Assembly: GCF_019396385.1 (NCBI RefSeq)
Contig: NZ_JAHKRN010000063.1
Location: forward strand, 1 to 43,180
Source: Nonomuraea harbinensis
GTDB taxonomy: Bacteria > Actinomycetota > Actinomycetes > Streptosporangiales > Streptosporangiaceae
Length of the DNA: 43,180 nucleotides
Reading direction: 5' to 3'
Below, one piece after another: positions 15,916 through 26,163 of the stretch (positions are counted from its first letter, which is position 1; each line of letters starts with the position of its first letter). The notes under the pieces are model-generated. The model saw only the letters and a list, made by a program, of their open reading frames with translations. It did not search any database and was not told the origin of the DNA. The position numbers and the translations under genes were made by a program.

Positions 15916-18732
15916 GTGCTGTTCGGCATTCTTGGACCGGTTGAGATCATCACGGACAGCGGGCCGGTATCCGCCGCCCAGCCCAGGCACCGGGCTTTCC
16001 TCGCGTATCTGTTGCTGCACGCCAACCGGGTGGTGACGCCCGATCAGGTGATCGAGGCCATCTGGGGCGGCGCGGAGCCGGCGTCCGCGCGGACACAGGT
16101 CCACGTGGCGATCTCGGGACTGCGCAAGGCGCTGCGTGAGCGCGGATTGGACGACGTCATCGTCACCTGTCCCGGGGGCTACCGCCTGGAGCTGGCGTAC
16201 GGTGCGCTGGACGCCGACGTCTTCGCCGGCCGCGTCAAGGCGGGCCGCAGGCTGCTCGAACGCGGCGCGCACGAGGAGGCGGCCCGCGAACTGGACGCGG
16301 CCGCCGCGCTGTGGCGAGGGCAGGCGCTGGCGGACATCACCGCGGCGTACGCGGACGCGGCCCGCCACCGGCTGCATGAGCAGCGGCTGAGCGCTCTGGA
16401 GTCGCTCGCGGATGCCCGGCTGGCGCTCGGCGATCACGACGCGCTGATCCCCAAGCTGAGCGGCCTCGTCGAGGCACACCCGCTGCGTGAGCCGATGGTG
16501 TGCCGGCTGATGCTGGCGCAGTACCGTGCGGGGCTTCGCTCTCAGGCGCTGGAGACCGCCAGGCGGATGCGCGGTCTGCTCGCCGAGGAGGAAGGGCTCG
16601 ACCCTGGAGAGGCGTTCGTCCGGCTTGAGCAGGCGATCCTCACCGCGGACCAATCCCTGAGCCTCGCTCCGGCGACCTGGGTGCGGCCCGCCCAGCTCCC
16701 CTATGACGTCCACCGCTTCACGGGAAGGGCCCGGGAGCTGGAAACGCTGACCGCGATGGCGTGCGCGGCCGACCCGCCTCCCGCGGTGCTGGTGGTCGGC
16801 ACGGCCGGGGTGGGCAAGAGCGCGCTGGCGGTGCACTGGGCGCACGGACATCGCGACCGGTTTCCCGACGGGCAGCTCTACGTGAACCTGCGCGGCTTCG
16901 ATCCCGGCCGTGATCCCTTGGAACCCCTTGAGGTGCTGCACAGGTTCCTGCGCTCTGTCGGAGTGGACGCGGTCCCCGACGAGGTGGACGAGGCGGCGGC
17001 GCTGCTGCGCTCGCGGCTCTCCCGGCAACGTGTGCTGATCCTGCTGGACAACGCGCGCGACGCCGAACAGATCCGGCCGCTGCTACCCGGTTCGGCGAGC
17101 TGCGTCGTCCTGGTGACCAGCCGTAACCAGCTCCGCGGCCTGATCGCCAACGAGGGGGCGCGGCTGCTGCGGCTCGATCCGCTCACGGCGATCGAGGCGG
17201 ACGAGCTGCTGCGCGGGGTCATCACGAGCTCGACGGCCGACGACGAGCAGGCCATCCGCGAGCTGGCGCGGCGGTGCGCGTATCTGCCGCTGGCCCTGCG
17301 GCTGGCCGCGGCGCAGCTCATCTGCCGTCCTCATCTGACGATCGTGGAGTACACCAGGCGCCTCGCGACCGATGACGCGCTGGAGGTGCTCGACATCCAA
17401 GGTGGCCTGAAGGGGCCGGTCGACTCCGCGTTCGAGCTGTCCTATCGCGCGCTCGGGGACGTCGCGCGGCGGTTGTTCCGGCTGTTGAGCCTGGCGCCCG
17501 GCCAGGACTTCGCGCCGGAGGCGGCCGCGGCGCTGCTCGGCGTCACCCTCGCCGGGGCACGGCGTCCCCTGGAGGAGCTGTCTACGGCGCACATGATCGA
17601 TGAGCATCGGGCGGGCCGGTACACGATGCATGATCTGCTGCGCAGCTATGCCATCCGGATGCTGGCCAGTGACGAACCGGACGAGGGGCGGGCCGAGGCG
17701 GCCCTGAGGTTGGTCGACTTCTACGCCGACGCGGTCTTCGCCGCCTATCCCCTGTTGCAGCCGCGCCGGCCTCCGGGCGAGCGTCAGCTGACACACCCGC
17801 CGGTGGAGCGGCTGCGGTTCGCCGATCGGGCCGAGGCTCTGGCCTGGCACGACGCGGAGCGCGAGAGCTTCGTGGGTGTCGTAGAGCTCGCCGCCCGGCA
17901 CGGCCGGCATCACCGCGCCTGGCGGCTCACCTCCGACCTGCTGGCGTACTTCATCATCCGGCGACGCTGGCGGGAGTGGTCGGCGGCACTGCGGATCGGC
18001 CACGCGTCCGCGACGCGGTGCGGCGACCTGGAGGGCATGACGTACATGAGCAACTCGTCGGGCATCGTCTGCAAGCAGACCGGGCGCTACGCCGAGGCCG
18101 TCGAGCACTACCGGCGGGCGATCGACCTGGCGACCGCGGCGGGTAGTAACCGCATGGTCGGCTCCGCCCACGCCAACCTCGGCGGGCTGTACATCACCCA
18201 GGGCCGTCCCGAGGAAGGGATGCGGCATCTGCGGATCGCGCTGGCCGTGCCCGAGTACGGACAGGTACCGCAGTACGCCGCGGCGGGACACGTCAACCTG
18301 GGCTGTGCCCTCATCGAGATGGGCAGCCTGCCGGAGGCGGACGGGGCGCTGCGGCGGGCGCTCGGGTACGCGATCGCTTGCGATGACGTGCAACAGATCT
18401 GCTTCTCCCTGCACAACCTCACCGAGATCGCGTTACGCAGAGGAGACCGGGAGACGGCCAGGCGGCACGCCGAGACCCAGTTGACCCACGCCGAGGAGCT
18501 CGGCGACCCGCTGCGCACGGCGGCGGCACTCGACCTGCTGGCCTCCACCGTGCTCCTGGAGGACCTGCCGGCCGCCCGGGCGCACTGGCGGGCGGCGCTG
18601 GCGATCTACCGCGACCTCGGCCATCGTCAGAGCGCGGTGCTCAGCGAGTGGCTGGCCACGGTAGACGAGGATCTGGACGATCTCGCCGGCGCCAACGAGG
18701 AGTACCGCCGTCGTTGCCGCAGGCTCGTCTGA
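15916..18732 (+). CDS. AfsR/SARP family regulator (BTAD, NB-ARC, TPR), 938 aa
   Basis: GTG at 15916 begins MLFGILGPVEII, the usual N-terminus of this family, behind a purine-rich GGGGGG tract. The OmpR-type winged helix (about 1-92; PRHRAFLAYLLLHANRVVTP) is followed by the bacterial transcriptional activator domain (95-240). Next comes an NB-ARC ATPase with Walker A VVGTAGVGKSALA (about 294-306), the VNLRGFDP motif and LILLDNARDA as Walker B. C-terminal TPR repeats (from about 680; SAHANLGGLYITQGRPEEGM) complete the protein. Such proteins activate promoters with direct heptamer repeats and often control antibiotic or secondary-metabolite genes, integrating signals through the STAND module. 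No biosynthetic cluster is in the window, so the target is unknown; the divergent secreted protein and the MFS exporter are the nearest candidates. Confidence 0.9.
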   Translation: MLFGILGPVEIITDSGPVSAAQPRHRAFLAYLLLHANRVVTPDQVIEAIWGGAEPASARTQVHVAISGLRKALRERGLDDVIVTCPGGYRLELAYGALDADVFAGRVKAGRRLLERGAHEEAARELDAAAALWRGQALADITAAYADAARHRLHEQRLSALESLADARLALGDHDALIPKLSGLVEAHPLREPMVCRLMLAQYRAGLRSQALETARRMRGLLAEEEGLDPGEAFVRLEQAILTADQSLSLAPATWVRPAQLPYDVHRFTGRARELETLTAMACAADPPPAVLVVGTAGVGKSALAVHWAHGHRDRFPDGQLYVNLRGFDPGRDPLEPLEVLHRFLRSVGVDAVPDEVDEAAALLRSRLSRQRVLILLDNARDAEQIRPLLPGSASCVVLVTSRNQLRGLIANEGARLLRLDPLTAIEADELLRGVITSSTADDEQAIRELARRCAYLPLALRLAAAQLICRPHLTIVEYTRRLATDDALEVLDIQGGLKGPVDSAFELSYRALGDVARRLFRLLSLAPGQDFAPEAAAALLGVTLAGARRPLEELSTAHMIDEHRAGRYTMHDLLRSYAIRMLASDEPDEGRAEAALRLVDFYADAVFAAYPLLQPRRPPGERQLTHPPVERLRFADRAEALAWHDAERESFVGVVELAARHGRHHRAWRLTSDLLAYFIIRRRWREWSAALRIGHASATRCGDLEGMTYMSNSSGIVCKQTGRYAEAVEHYRRAIDLATAAGSNRMVGSAHANLGGLYITQGRPEEGMRHLRIALAVPEYGQVPQYAAAGHVNLGCALIEMGSLPEADGALRRALGYAIACDDVQQICFSLHNLTEIALRRGDRETARRHAETQLTHAEELGDPLRTAAALDLLASTVLLEDLPAARAHWRAALAIYRDLGHRQSAVLSEWLATVDEDLDDLAGANEEYRRRCRRLV

Positions 18733-18757
18733 GCCCGCGCGGGGCCTCCACCCTCCG

Positions 18758-19789
18758 TCATCGGATGATCTTCGGGCCCGAGCCGGTGGAGGCGCGGACG
18801 ATGAGTTCCGGCCGGAAGATCAGCTCCTGGTGGCGGGACGGCGCCCCGGCGACCAGCTCCAGGAGCGTGTCGACCGCCGCCGCGGCGATGACCTGTACCG
18901 GCTGGCGCACCGTGGTCAGGGGCGGGTCGGTGTAGGGGATGAGCACCGAGTCGTCGTATCCGACCACGGACACCGCGCCGGGGACGTCCAGCCCTCTGTC
19001 TCGGCACGCCCTGATGGCGCCGATCGCCATGAGGTCGCTCGCGCAGACGATCCCGGTGCAGCCGCGATCCAGGAGCTGGGCCGCCGCGGCCTGCCCGCCC
19101 TCCACGGAGAAGAGGGAGTGGGCGATCAGCGCGCCGGGGTCCTCGCCGGGGCACAGGTCGGCCATGGCCTGCCGGTAGCCGTCGATCTTCCTGATCACGG
19201 GGACGAACCTGGCCTGGCCCACGGCCAGGCCGATCCGCTCGTGCCCGAGGGCGTGCAGGTGCTGAACCGCGAGCCGGGCGGCGAGGCGGTCGTCGGTGGA
19301 CAGGAACGGCGCTTCGACGTCCGCGGCGTACCCGTTCAGCAGGACCATCGGCACCTTCTGCGTCACCAGCCGGATGTAGCGGCCGGCCCGCGCGGTGGTG
19401 TCCGCGTGCAGCCCTGACACGAAGATCATGGCGCTGACCCCGCATTCGAGCAGCAGCTCGGTGAACTCGTCCTCGGGCGCGCCGCCGGGCAGCTGCGTGC
19501 ACAGGACGGGCGTGTAGCCGTGCTGGGTGAGCGCCTTCTCGATCGCCTGGCCGAAGGCGGGGAAGATCGGGTTGTCCAGCTCGGGTGTCACCACGCCCAC
19601 GAGGCCGCGGCTGCGTTGCCTGATACGCGGTGGCCTCTCGTAACCGATGAGGTCGAGCGCGGTCAGCACGGAGTGCCGGGTCGGCTTCGAGACTCCCGGC
19701 CGGCCGTTCAGCACCCGGCTGACCGTCGCCTCGCTCACCCCCGCGAGCGCGGCGATGTCGGTCAGCCGGGGCATCCCGTTCGCGGGCAT
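18758..19789 (-). CDS. LacI family transcriptional regulator, last gene of the maltose operon
   Basis: The 343-residue protein begins two bases after the TAG of the glucosidase gene (ATG 19787-19789; MPRLTDIA five codons later is an alternative). The LacI helix-turn-helix is TDIAALAGVSEATVSRVLNG with hinge LDLIGYERPP, followed by a periplasmic-binding-protein-like sensor domain (GVVTPELDNPIFPAFGQAI, CASDLMAIGAIRACRDRGL, SVVGYDDSVLIPYTDPPLTT). It is closely similar in pattern to the second LacI gene at 24.8 kb. As the promoter-distal gene of malEFG-glucosidase-lacI it is probably induced with its own targets and may fine-tune the operon. Confidence 0.85.
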   Translation of the reverse strand: MPANGMPRLTDIAALAGVSEATVSRVLNGRPGVSKPTRHSVLTALDLIGYERPPRIRQRSRGLVGVVTPELDNPIFPAFGQAIEKALTQHGYTPVLCTQLPGGAPEDEFTELLLECGVSAMIFVSGLHADTTARAGRYIRLVTQKVPMVLLNGYAADVEAPFLSTDDRLAARLAVQHLHALGHERIGLAVGQARFVPVIRKIDGYRQAMADLCPGEDPGALIAHSLFSVEGGQAAAAQLLDRGCTGIVCASDLMAIGAIRACRDRGLDVPGAVSVVGYDDSVLIPYTDPPLTTVRQPVQVIAAAAVDTLLELVAGAPSRHQELIFRPELIVRASTGSGPKIIR

Positions 19790-19791
19790 CC

Positions 19792-21351
<1,560 letters not shown>

Positions 21352-21397
21352 CTGTTTCCCCGATCAGTCAGAGTCGGAAGGCCGGTGCGACGCCGGC

Positions 21398-22261
21398 TCA
21401 CGACTTCGTCGCGCCGCTGGTCAGCCCGGCGACCAGATGGCGCTGGACGACGAGGAAGACCGCCGCGGCGGGCACCGCGATCAGCACGGCGGAGGCGGTG
21501 AGCAGTCCCCAGTCGGACCAGTGCTGGCCGACGAACTGCTGCAGGCCCACGGCGAGCGTGCGCTTCTCCTCCTGGGACATGAACACGGTGGCGTACGCGA
21601 CCTCGCCCCATGCGGTCATGAAGCAGTAGAACGCGGTGACGGCCAGGCTGGGCCGGGCCAGCGGCAGCACCACCCGCCAGAACGCGCCGAAGGGCGTGAG
21701 CCCGTCGATCAGCCCGGCCTGGTCGATCTCGCGCGGGATGGAGTCGAAGTAGCTCTTCATCATCCAGGCGCAGAACGGCACCGCGATCGTCATGTAGGCG
21801 ATGATCAGCCCGGGGATCTGGTTCAGCAGTCCGAGCGCGGCCATCAGGTTGTACAGCGGGACGATGAGGATGGCGACGGGGAACATCTGGGTGATCAGCA
21901 GCATCCACATGATCCCGCGCCGGCCGGGGAAGGCATGGCGGCTGAGCGCGTACCCGGTGGTCGAGGCGAGGAAGACGCCGAGGACGGTGGTGAGGCCCGC
22001 CGCCAGCACCGAGTTCACCAGCCACGTCAGGAACTCGGTCTCGCCGAGCACCCGCGCGTAGTTGGTCAGCGACGGCTGGTTGAAGATCTCCAGCTCGGCG
22101 GACAGCCATCCGTCGCGGGGCTTCAGCGACGTCAGCACCAGCCAGACGACGGGGAACAGCGAGACGGCACAGGCCGCGACGAGGGTCACGTGCAGCAGCA
22201 CCGACGCGGCCGGGCTGCGCCTGGCGGCGCCCGGCGCGACCGGGCGGGTGTTCGCGGTCAC
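21398..22261 (-). CDS. malG: Maltose/maltodextrin ABC transporter permease, MalG type
   Basis: The GTG at 22259-22261 overlaps the TGA of malF (GTGA). The 287-residue product has six hydrophobic segments and the permease EAA-loop motif EIDQAGLIDGLTPFGAFWRV, which contacts the transport ATPase. It fits the CUT1 carbohydrate family (MalG/LacG). Together with MalF and the MalE lipoprotein it would import maltodextrins. No ATPase gene is present in the window; actinomycetes commonly energise CUT1 permeases with one shared MsiK-type ATPase encoded elsewhere. Confidence 0.9.
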   Translation of the reverse strand: MTANTRPVAPGAARRSPAASVLLHVTLVAACAVSLFPVVWLVLTSLKPRDGWLSAELEIFNQPSLTNYARVLGETEFLTWLVNSVLAAGLTTVLGVFLASTTGYALSRHAFPGRRGIMWMLLITQMFPVAILIVPLYNLMAALGLLNQIPGLIIAYMTIAVPFCAWMMKSYFDSIPREIDQAGLIDGLTPFGAFWRVVLPLARPSLAVTAFYCFMTAWGEVAYATVFMSQEEKRTLAVGLQQFVGQHWSDWGLLTASAVLIAVPAAAVFLVVQRHLVAGLTSGATKS

Positions 22262-23259
22262 CAGACCTCCCCTTGTCTGCGCAGCGCGCGGCGGTAAACG
22301 GTGGCGAGTACGACGAGCAGGGCCAGGATGATCACGCCCCAGGCCGCCGAGCCGGAGTAGTTGCGCACCCCGGTGAACGCCTCCCTGAAGGCGTAGGTGA
22401 CGAGGATCTCCGTCTCGCTGCCGGGGCCGCCCCGCGTTATCAGGAAGATCACGGGGAACATGTTGAACGTCCAGATGGTGCCCAGCAGCACGACCGTCGC
22501 CGAGACCGACCGGAGCATGGGCAGCGTGATGTGACGGAAGCGCTGGAAGGGTGTCGCGCCGTCGACCGCGGCGGCCTCGTACAGCTCGGACGGGATCGAC
22601 TGCAGGCCGCCCAGCAGGGCCACCATCATGAACGGCACGCCGACCCAGACGTTGACCGCGATCACCGCGAGCTTGGCCGTGACCGGGTCGTCCAGCCAGC
22701 CGACCGCGCCGAGCCCGGCCGCCCTGAGCATCGCGTTGATCACGCCGAAGTCGCTGTTGAACAGGTAGCGCCAGATGAAGGCGGCCACGAACCCGGGGAT
22801 CGCCCACGGCAGGATCAGCAGCACCCGGTAGAGCGAGCGGAACCGCAGCCGGCGGTGCAGCAGCATGGCCAGGCCCAGGCCGATGCCGTAGTGCAGGACG
22901 ACGCAGGACACCGTCCAGATCGCCGTCCAGGTGAGCTTCTCCCAGAACAGGCCGCTGGAGAGGATGCCGACGTAGTTGTCCAGGCCGACGAACTCGTAGC
23001 TGGCCGGGATGACGTTGACGCCGATCGTCCGGCCGACGTTGGCCTCCGTGGCATCCGTCAGGGACAGGTAGACGCCGCGCAGCAGCGGCCAGCCGATCAG
23101 CACGGTGACGACGATCATCACCGGTGCGACCATCGCCCAGGCGTACCAGTGCCGGGACAGGGCCCGCCGCAGCGGGCCCTGGTCGCGGCCGGCCCGGCGG
23201 CGGCCGCGGTCGGCGCTGTCCCTGGTCGTGCTCCTCGCACGTCCAGTCGAAACGGCCAC
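22258..23259 (-). CDS. malF: Maltose/maltodextrin ABC transporter permease, MalF type
   Basis: The start is taken as GTG 23257-23259, three bases from the malE stop. The 333-residue protein has a basic N-terminus (about 35 residues) and then six membrane segments (WYAWAMVAPVMIVVTVLIGW first). Its EAA loop is ELYEAAAVDGATPFQRFRHI. A GVNVIPASYEFVGLDNYVGI stretch is typical of CUT1 MalF-like subunits. The tight spacing to malE and the GTGA overlap with malG give a single transcript and equal stoichiometry. Confidence 0.9.
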   Translation of the reverse strand: MAVSTGRARSTTRDSADRGRRRAGRDQGPLRRALSRHWYAWAMVAPVMIVVTVLIGWPLLRGVYLSLTDATEANVGRTIGVNVIPASYEFVGLDNYVGILSSGLFWEKLTWTAIWTVSCVVLHYGIGLGLAMLLHRRLRFRSLYRVLLILPWAIPGFVAAFIWRYLFNSDFGVINAMLRAAGLGAVGWLDDPVTAKLAVIAVNVWVGVPFMMVALLGGLQSIPSELYEAAAVDGATPFQRFRHITLPMLRSVSATVVLLGTIWTFNMFPVIFLITRGGPGSETEILVTYAFREAFTGVRNYSGSAAWGVIILALLVVLATVYRRALRRQGEVW

Positions 23260-23261
23260 GG

Positions 23262-24554
23262 TCAGCTCCAGGCCTTCATGATCGTCTGGAACTTCTCCTC
23301 GGCCTTGGTCAGCGTCTCCTCGGGCGTGGCGCCGCCGACCAGTTCCTGGTAGCTCTCCAGCAGCGGCTGGAAGAGCTGGCCGCCTTCGGGGATCCACGGG
23401 CGCGGCACCGCGGTCTCCATGATCGGCTTGAAGATCGACACGTCGGTGTTGGCCTTCACCCTCGGGTCCTCGAAGCTGGAGGTGCGGGCGGGCAGCAGGC
23501 CCAGTTCGGCGGAGACGGTGGCGAGCGAGGAGGACGAGCTCATGAAGCGCAGGAACTCGTACGACGCCTCGATGTTCTTGGATCCGGCGTAGATCGCGAG
23601 GTTCCAGCCGCCGGTGGGGGCGCCCGCCTTGGCGGAGCCTGCGGGCACCGGGGCGATGCCGAGGTTCTCCTTGTCCGCGAACTCCTTGCCCTGATAGACC
23701 TCCGACAGCGACCAGGGGCCGTTGTAGATCATCGCGGTCTTGCCGTCCTTGAGCGCGGTCATCGCGTTGGCGTAGCTGTCCTGCAGCGCGGGCTTGGCCG
23801 CCGCACCCGAGGTGATGAGGTCCTGCAGGGTGGCCATGGCCTTGACGTTCTGCGGGGAGTTGACGACGACCTGCTTGTTCCGCACGTCGAGGAGGTCGCC
23901 GCCCTCGCCGTAGATGAAGGGCAGCAGGAAGTAGCCGTCCACGTTGAGCGCCAGGCCGTTGGCGCCGGTCTTGGACTTGACGTCCAGGGCCGCCTGCTTG
24001 AGCTCGGGTACGGTCGCGGGCGGCTTGTCGTGGCCGGCCTCCTTCAGCAGCCGCTTGTTGTACAGCAGGGCGAGCGTGTCGGTCACCTGCGGGACCGCCC
24101 ACGTCTTGCCGTTGTACTTGGTGCTGCTCAGCGGGCCGGGGAGGTAGTCGGCCTCGTCGTCGACGGCGCGGGTGCCGTCGAGCGGCTGGAGGTAGCCGAG
24201 TTCGGCGAACTGGGACGTCCAGGCGACCTCGGAGCGGATCACGTCAGGGGCGCCGGTGCCGGCCTGGGCCGCTGTCTGGAACTGGTTCTGCGCCTGGTCG
24301 GAGGGGACGTTGACGTACTTGATCTTGATCTTGGGGTACTTGGCCTCGAACTCCTTGATCAGCTTCTGGAATGTCGGGCCCTCGCTGTCGGGGCGGACGG
24401 TGTCCCACCACGTGATCTCGCCGCTGATCTGGCTCGGGTCGGCGGGGGCCGAGCCGGTCGGCGCGGCGGAGGATGTGCTGTCGCCGCCGCCGCACGCGCC
24501 GACCGCGAGCGCGAGCGCCGCGACCATCGTCACGGCCGAAAGGGCTTGCCGCAT
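23262..24554 (-). CDS. malE: Maltose/maltodextrin-binding lipoprotein, MalE type
   Basis: The 430-residue precursor has a lipoprotein signal peptide ending in LAVGAC, with the lipidated Cys at residue 21 followed by a GGGDSTSSAA tether. The body is an extracellular solute-binding protein of the CUT1 group (ISGEITWWDTVRPDSEGPTF, YNGPWSLSEVYQGKEFA, YEFLRFMSS). It captures maltodextrins at the outer face of the membrane and feeds MalFG. The ATG at 24552-24554 has GAGGAGAC upstream. It is the first gene of the five-gene operon and lies behind an array of TTTGCAAAG-type operators. Confidence 0.92.
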   Translation of the reverse strand: MRQALSAVTMVAALALAVGACGGGDSTSSAAPTGSAPADPSQISGEITWWDTVRPDSEGPTFQKLIKEFEAKYPKIKIKYVNVPSDQAQNQFQTAAQAGTGAPDVIRSEVAWTSQFAELGYLQPLDGTRAVDDEADYLPGPLSSTKYNGKTWAVPQVTDTLALLYNKRLLKEAGHDKPPATVPELKQAALDVKSKTGANGLALNVDGYFLLPFIYGEGGDLLDVRNKQVVVNSPQNVKAMATLQDLITSGAAAKPALQDSYANAMTALKDGKTAMIYNGPWSLSEVYQGKEFADKENLGIAPVPAGSAKAGAPTGGWNLAIYAGSKNIEASYEFLRFMSSSSSLATVSAELGLLPARTSSFEDPRVKANTDVSIFKPIMETAVPRPWIPEGGQLFQPLLESYQELVGGATPEETLTKAEEKFQTIMKAWS

Positions 24555-24642
24555 CTCTGTCTCCTCGTAGGAAGCCGAAGGGGGACACGCCGCGGGAGAC
24601 CTCGCCCGCCGGGGTCCTCGGAAGTGAGGTGGACGTTACGCG

Positions 24643-24703
24643 CCTGCAAGCCTGATTGAAAGACTTTGCAAAGAACGATCATTTTTTCGTTATCTTTGCA
24701 AGG
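24643..24703. promoter_or_regulatory. Operator array upstream of malE (CTTTGCAAAG-type)
   Basis: The AT-rich promoter region carries CTTTGCAAAG, a perfect 10-base palindrome (24664-24673), a near copy CTTTGCAAGG (24694-24703) 30 bases away, and CCTGCAAG (24643-24650). The 30-base spacing puts the two main sites on the same DNA face. TTGCAAG/CTTGCAG elements are known MalR targets in streptomycetes, and the same words occur before the amylase gene, so a LacI-type MalR should act on both. Confidence 0.7.
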
Positions 24704-24791
24704 AGGCAGCCAGTCGTCACTCTGGGCGACGACACCTGGACAGCAGGTCTCCTGATCCGAGCACCTGCCGGAGGAGGGTCTGCCGCGGGAG

Positions 24792-25820
24792 TCAGGAGGT
24801 GGGGACGACGGGCGTGCGGATGGGGGCCGTCGAGCGGCGGACGACCAGCTCGGGGCGGTGCAGCAGCTCGCCGCGGGGCGCGGGCACGCCGCCGATCTCG
24901 TCGAGCAGGCTGCTCACCGCGTTCAGCGCCATCTCGCGCACGGGCTGCCGGATCGTCGTGAGCGGCGGGTCGAGGTAGGCCGTCATCGGCGTGTCGTCGA
25001 AGCCGACCACCGACACTTCCTCCGGCACGCTCAGGCCCAGGTTGCGGGCACCCCTGATCGCGCCGATCGCCATGATGTCGCTGCCGCAGCAGATGGCCGT
25101 GCACCCGCGCTCAAGCAGTTGCTGGGCCGCGGACTGGCCGCCCTCCACGGTGTAGAGCGTGTTGACGACCAGGTCGGAGACGTCGGTGACGCCGGCGTAG
25201 TTGGCCATGGCACGGCGGTAGCCCTCCGTCTTACGCATGGTGGGCACGAAACGCTCCTGCCCGATCGCCAGGCCGATGCGCCGGTGGCCGAGGGAGACCA
25301 GGTGGGCGACGGCCATGTCGAGCGCGGCGACGTCGTCGTTGGAGATGAAGTGAGCCTGGATGTCGGGGCGGTAGCCGTTGATCAGCACCATGGGCAGGCC
25401 CAGCTCGGTCAGATGCACGTAACGCGCGGCGTTGGAGCGGGAGTCGGCGTGCAGCCCGTTGACGAAGATGATGCCCGCGACGCCGCGCTCCAGCAGCAGA
25501 GCGGTGTAGTCGTCCTCGGTGACGCCGCCCGGCGTCTGCGTGCACAGCACGGCGGTGTAGCCGGACAGCACCAGGGCGCTCTCGATGACCTGCGCGAACG
25601 CCGGAAAGATCGGATTGCTGAGCTCGGGGAGGATCAGGCCGATCAGGCCGGTGTGGATCTGCCGGAGCTTGGCCGGGCGCTCGTAGCCGAGCACGTCGAG
25701 CGCGGTGAGGACGGCTTGCCTGGTGCCGGGCGCCACGCCCGGCTTGTCGTTGAGCACCCGGCTCACGGTGGCCTCACTCACGCCCGCTTGGGCGGCGATG
25801 TCGGCGAGGCGCATGGTCAT
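24792..25820 (-). CDS. malR: LacI family repressor, MalR-like
   Basis: The 342-residue protein starts MTMRLADIAAQAGVSEATVS, with an HTH of the MalR type and hinge LDVLGYERPA. An in-frame TTG at 25827-25829 with GGAG about 9 bases ahead is an alternative start. The sensor domain contains GLILPELSNPIFPAFAQVIE, FVNGLHADSRS and SDIMAIGAIRGARNLGLS. It lies between the malE operon and the divergent amylase gene, so it is the natural candidate for repression of both through the TTGCAAG sites. Compared with the LacI gene at 18.8 kb the two proteins share the HTH core and most sensor motifs, indicating duplication. Confidence 0.85.
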   Translation of the reverse strand: MTMRLADIAAQAGVSEATVSRVLNDKPGVAPGTRQAVLTALDVLGYERPAKLRQIHTGLIGLILPELSNPIFPAFAQVIESALVLSGYTAVLCTQTPGGVTEDDYTALLLERGVAGIIFVNGLHADSRSNAARYVHLTELGLPMVLINGYRPDIQAHFISNDDVAALDMAVAHLVSLGHRRIGLAIGQERFVPTMRKTEGYRRAMANYAGVTDVSDLVVNTLYTVEGGQSAAQQLLERGCTAICCGSDIMAIGAIRGARNLGLSVPEEVSVVGFDDTPMTAYLDPPLTTIRQPVREMALNAVSSLLDEIGGVPAPRGELLHRPELVVRRSTAPIRTPVVPTS

Positions 25821-25888
25821 GGCAGCCAATTTACCGTTCTCCGTCTCCTCCCAGGACCGGGGCTGCGGGCGCTTCCGCCAGCAATGTG

Positions 25889-25958
25889 TTGCAAGCTCTT
25901 GCAGACACTTCGCCGTAGTGGTGGGTCACTCTTGAAAAGTCTGCAAACTATTGCAAGG
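25889..25958. promoter_or_regulatory. Operator array between malR and the alpha-amylase gene
   Basis: The divergent promoter region holds TTGCAAGCTCTTGCAG (25889-25904) and TCTGCAAACTATTGCAAGG (25940-25958), i.e. four TGCAAG/CTTGCA half-sites in 70 bases. They match the words upstream of malE. They are positioned to control the amylase gene to the right and malR to the left. Confidence 0.7.
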
Positions 25959-26163
25959 CCCTTGGCCGCCGAGTAACTTCCAGGCAACACCGAGGAAACC
26001 CGAACGCGGAGGTTCTGATGGTGCCTCTCCCCCATGGGCGTGCCAGAGCACCGCCGGGCCCCTCGGTCCGCCACAAAGCAGCCCTCGAAGCAAGACGGGC
26101 CGGGTGTTGGCCCACCCAGCCCGTTGACGGGAACCCCATCCTCACATTTCTGGAGATCCCCGC

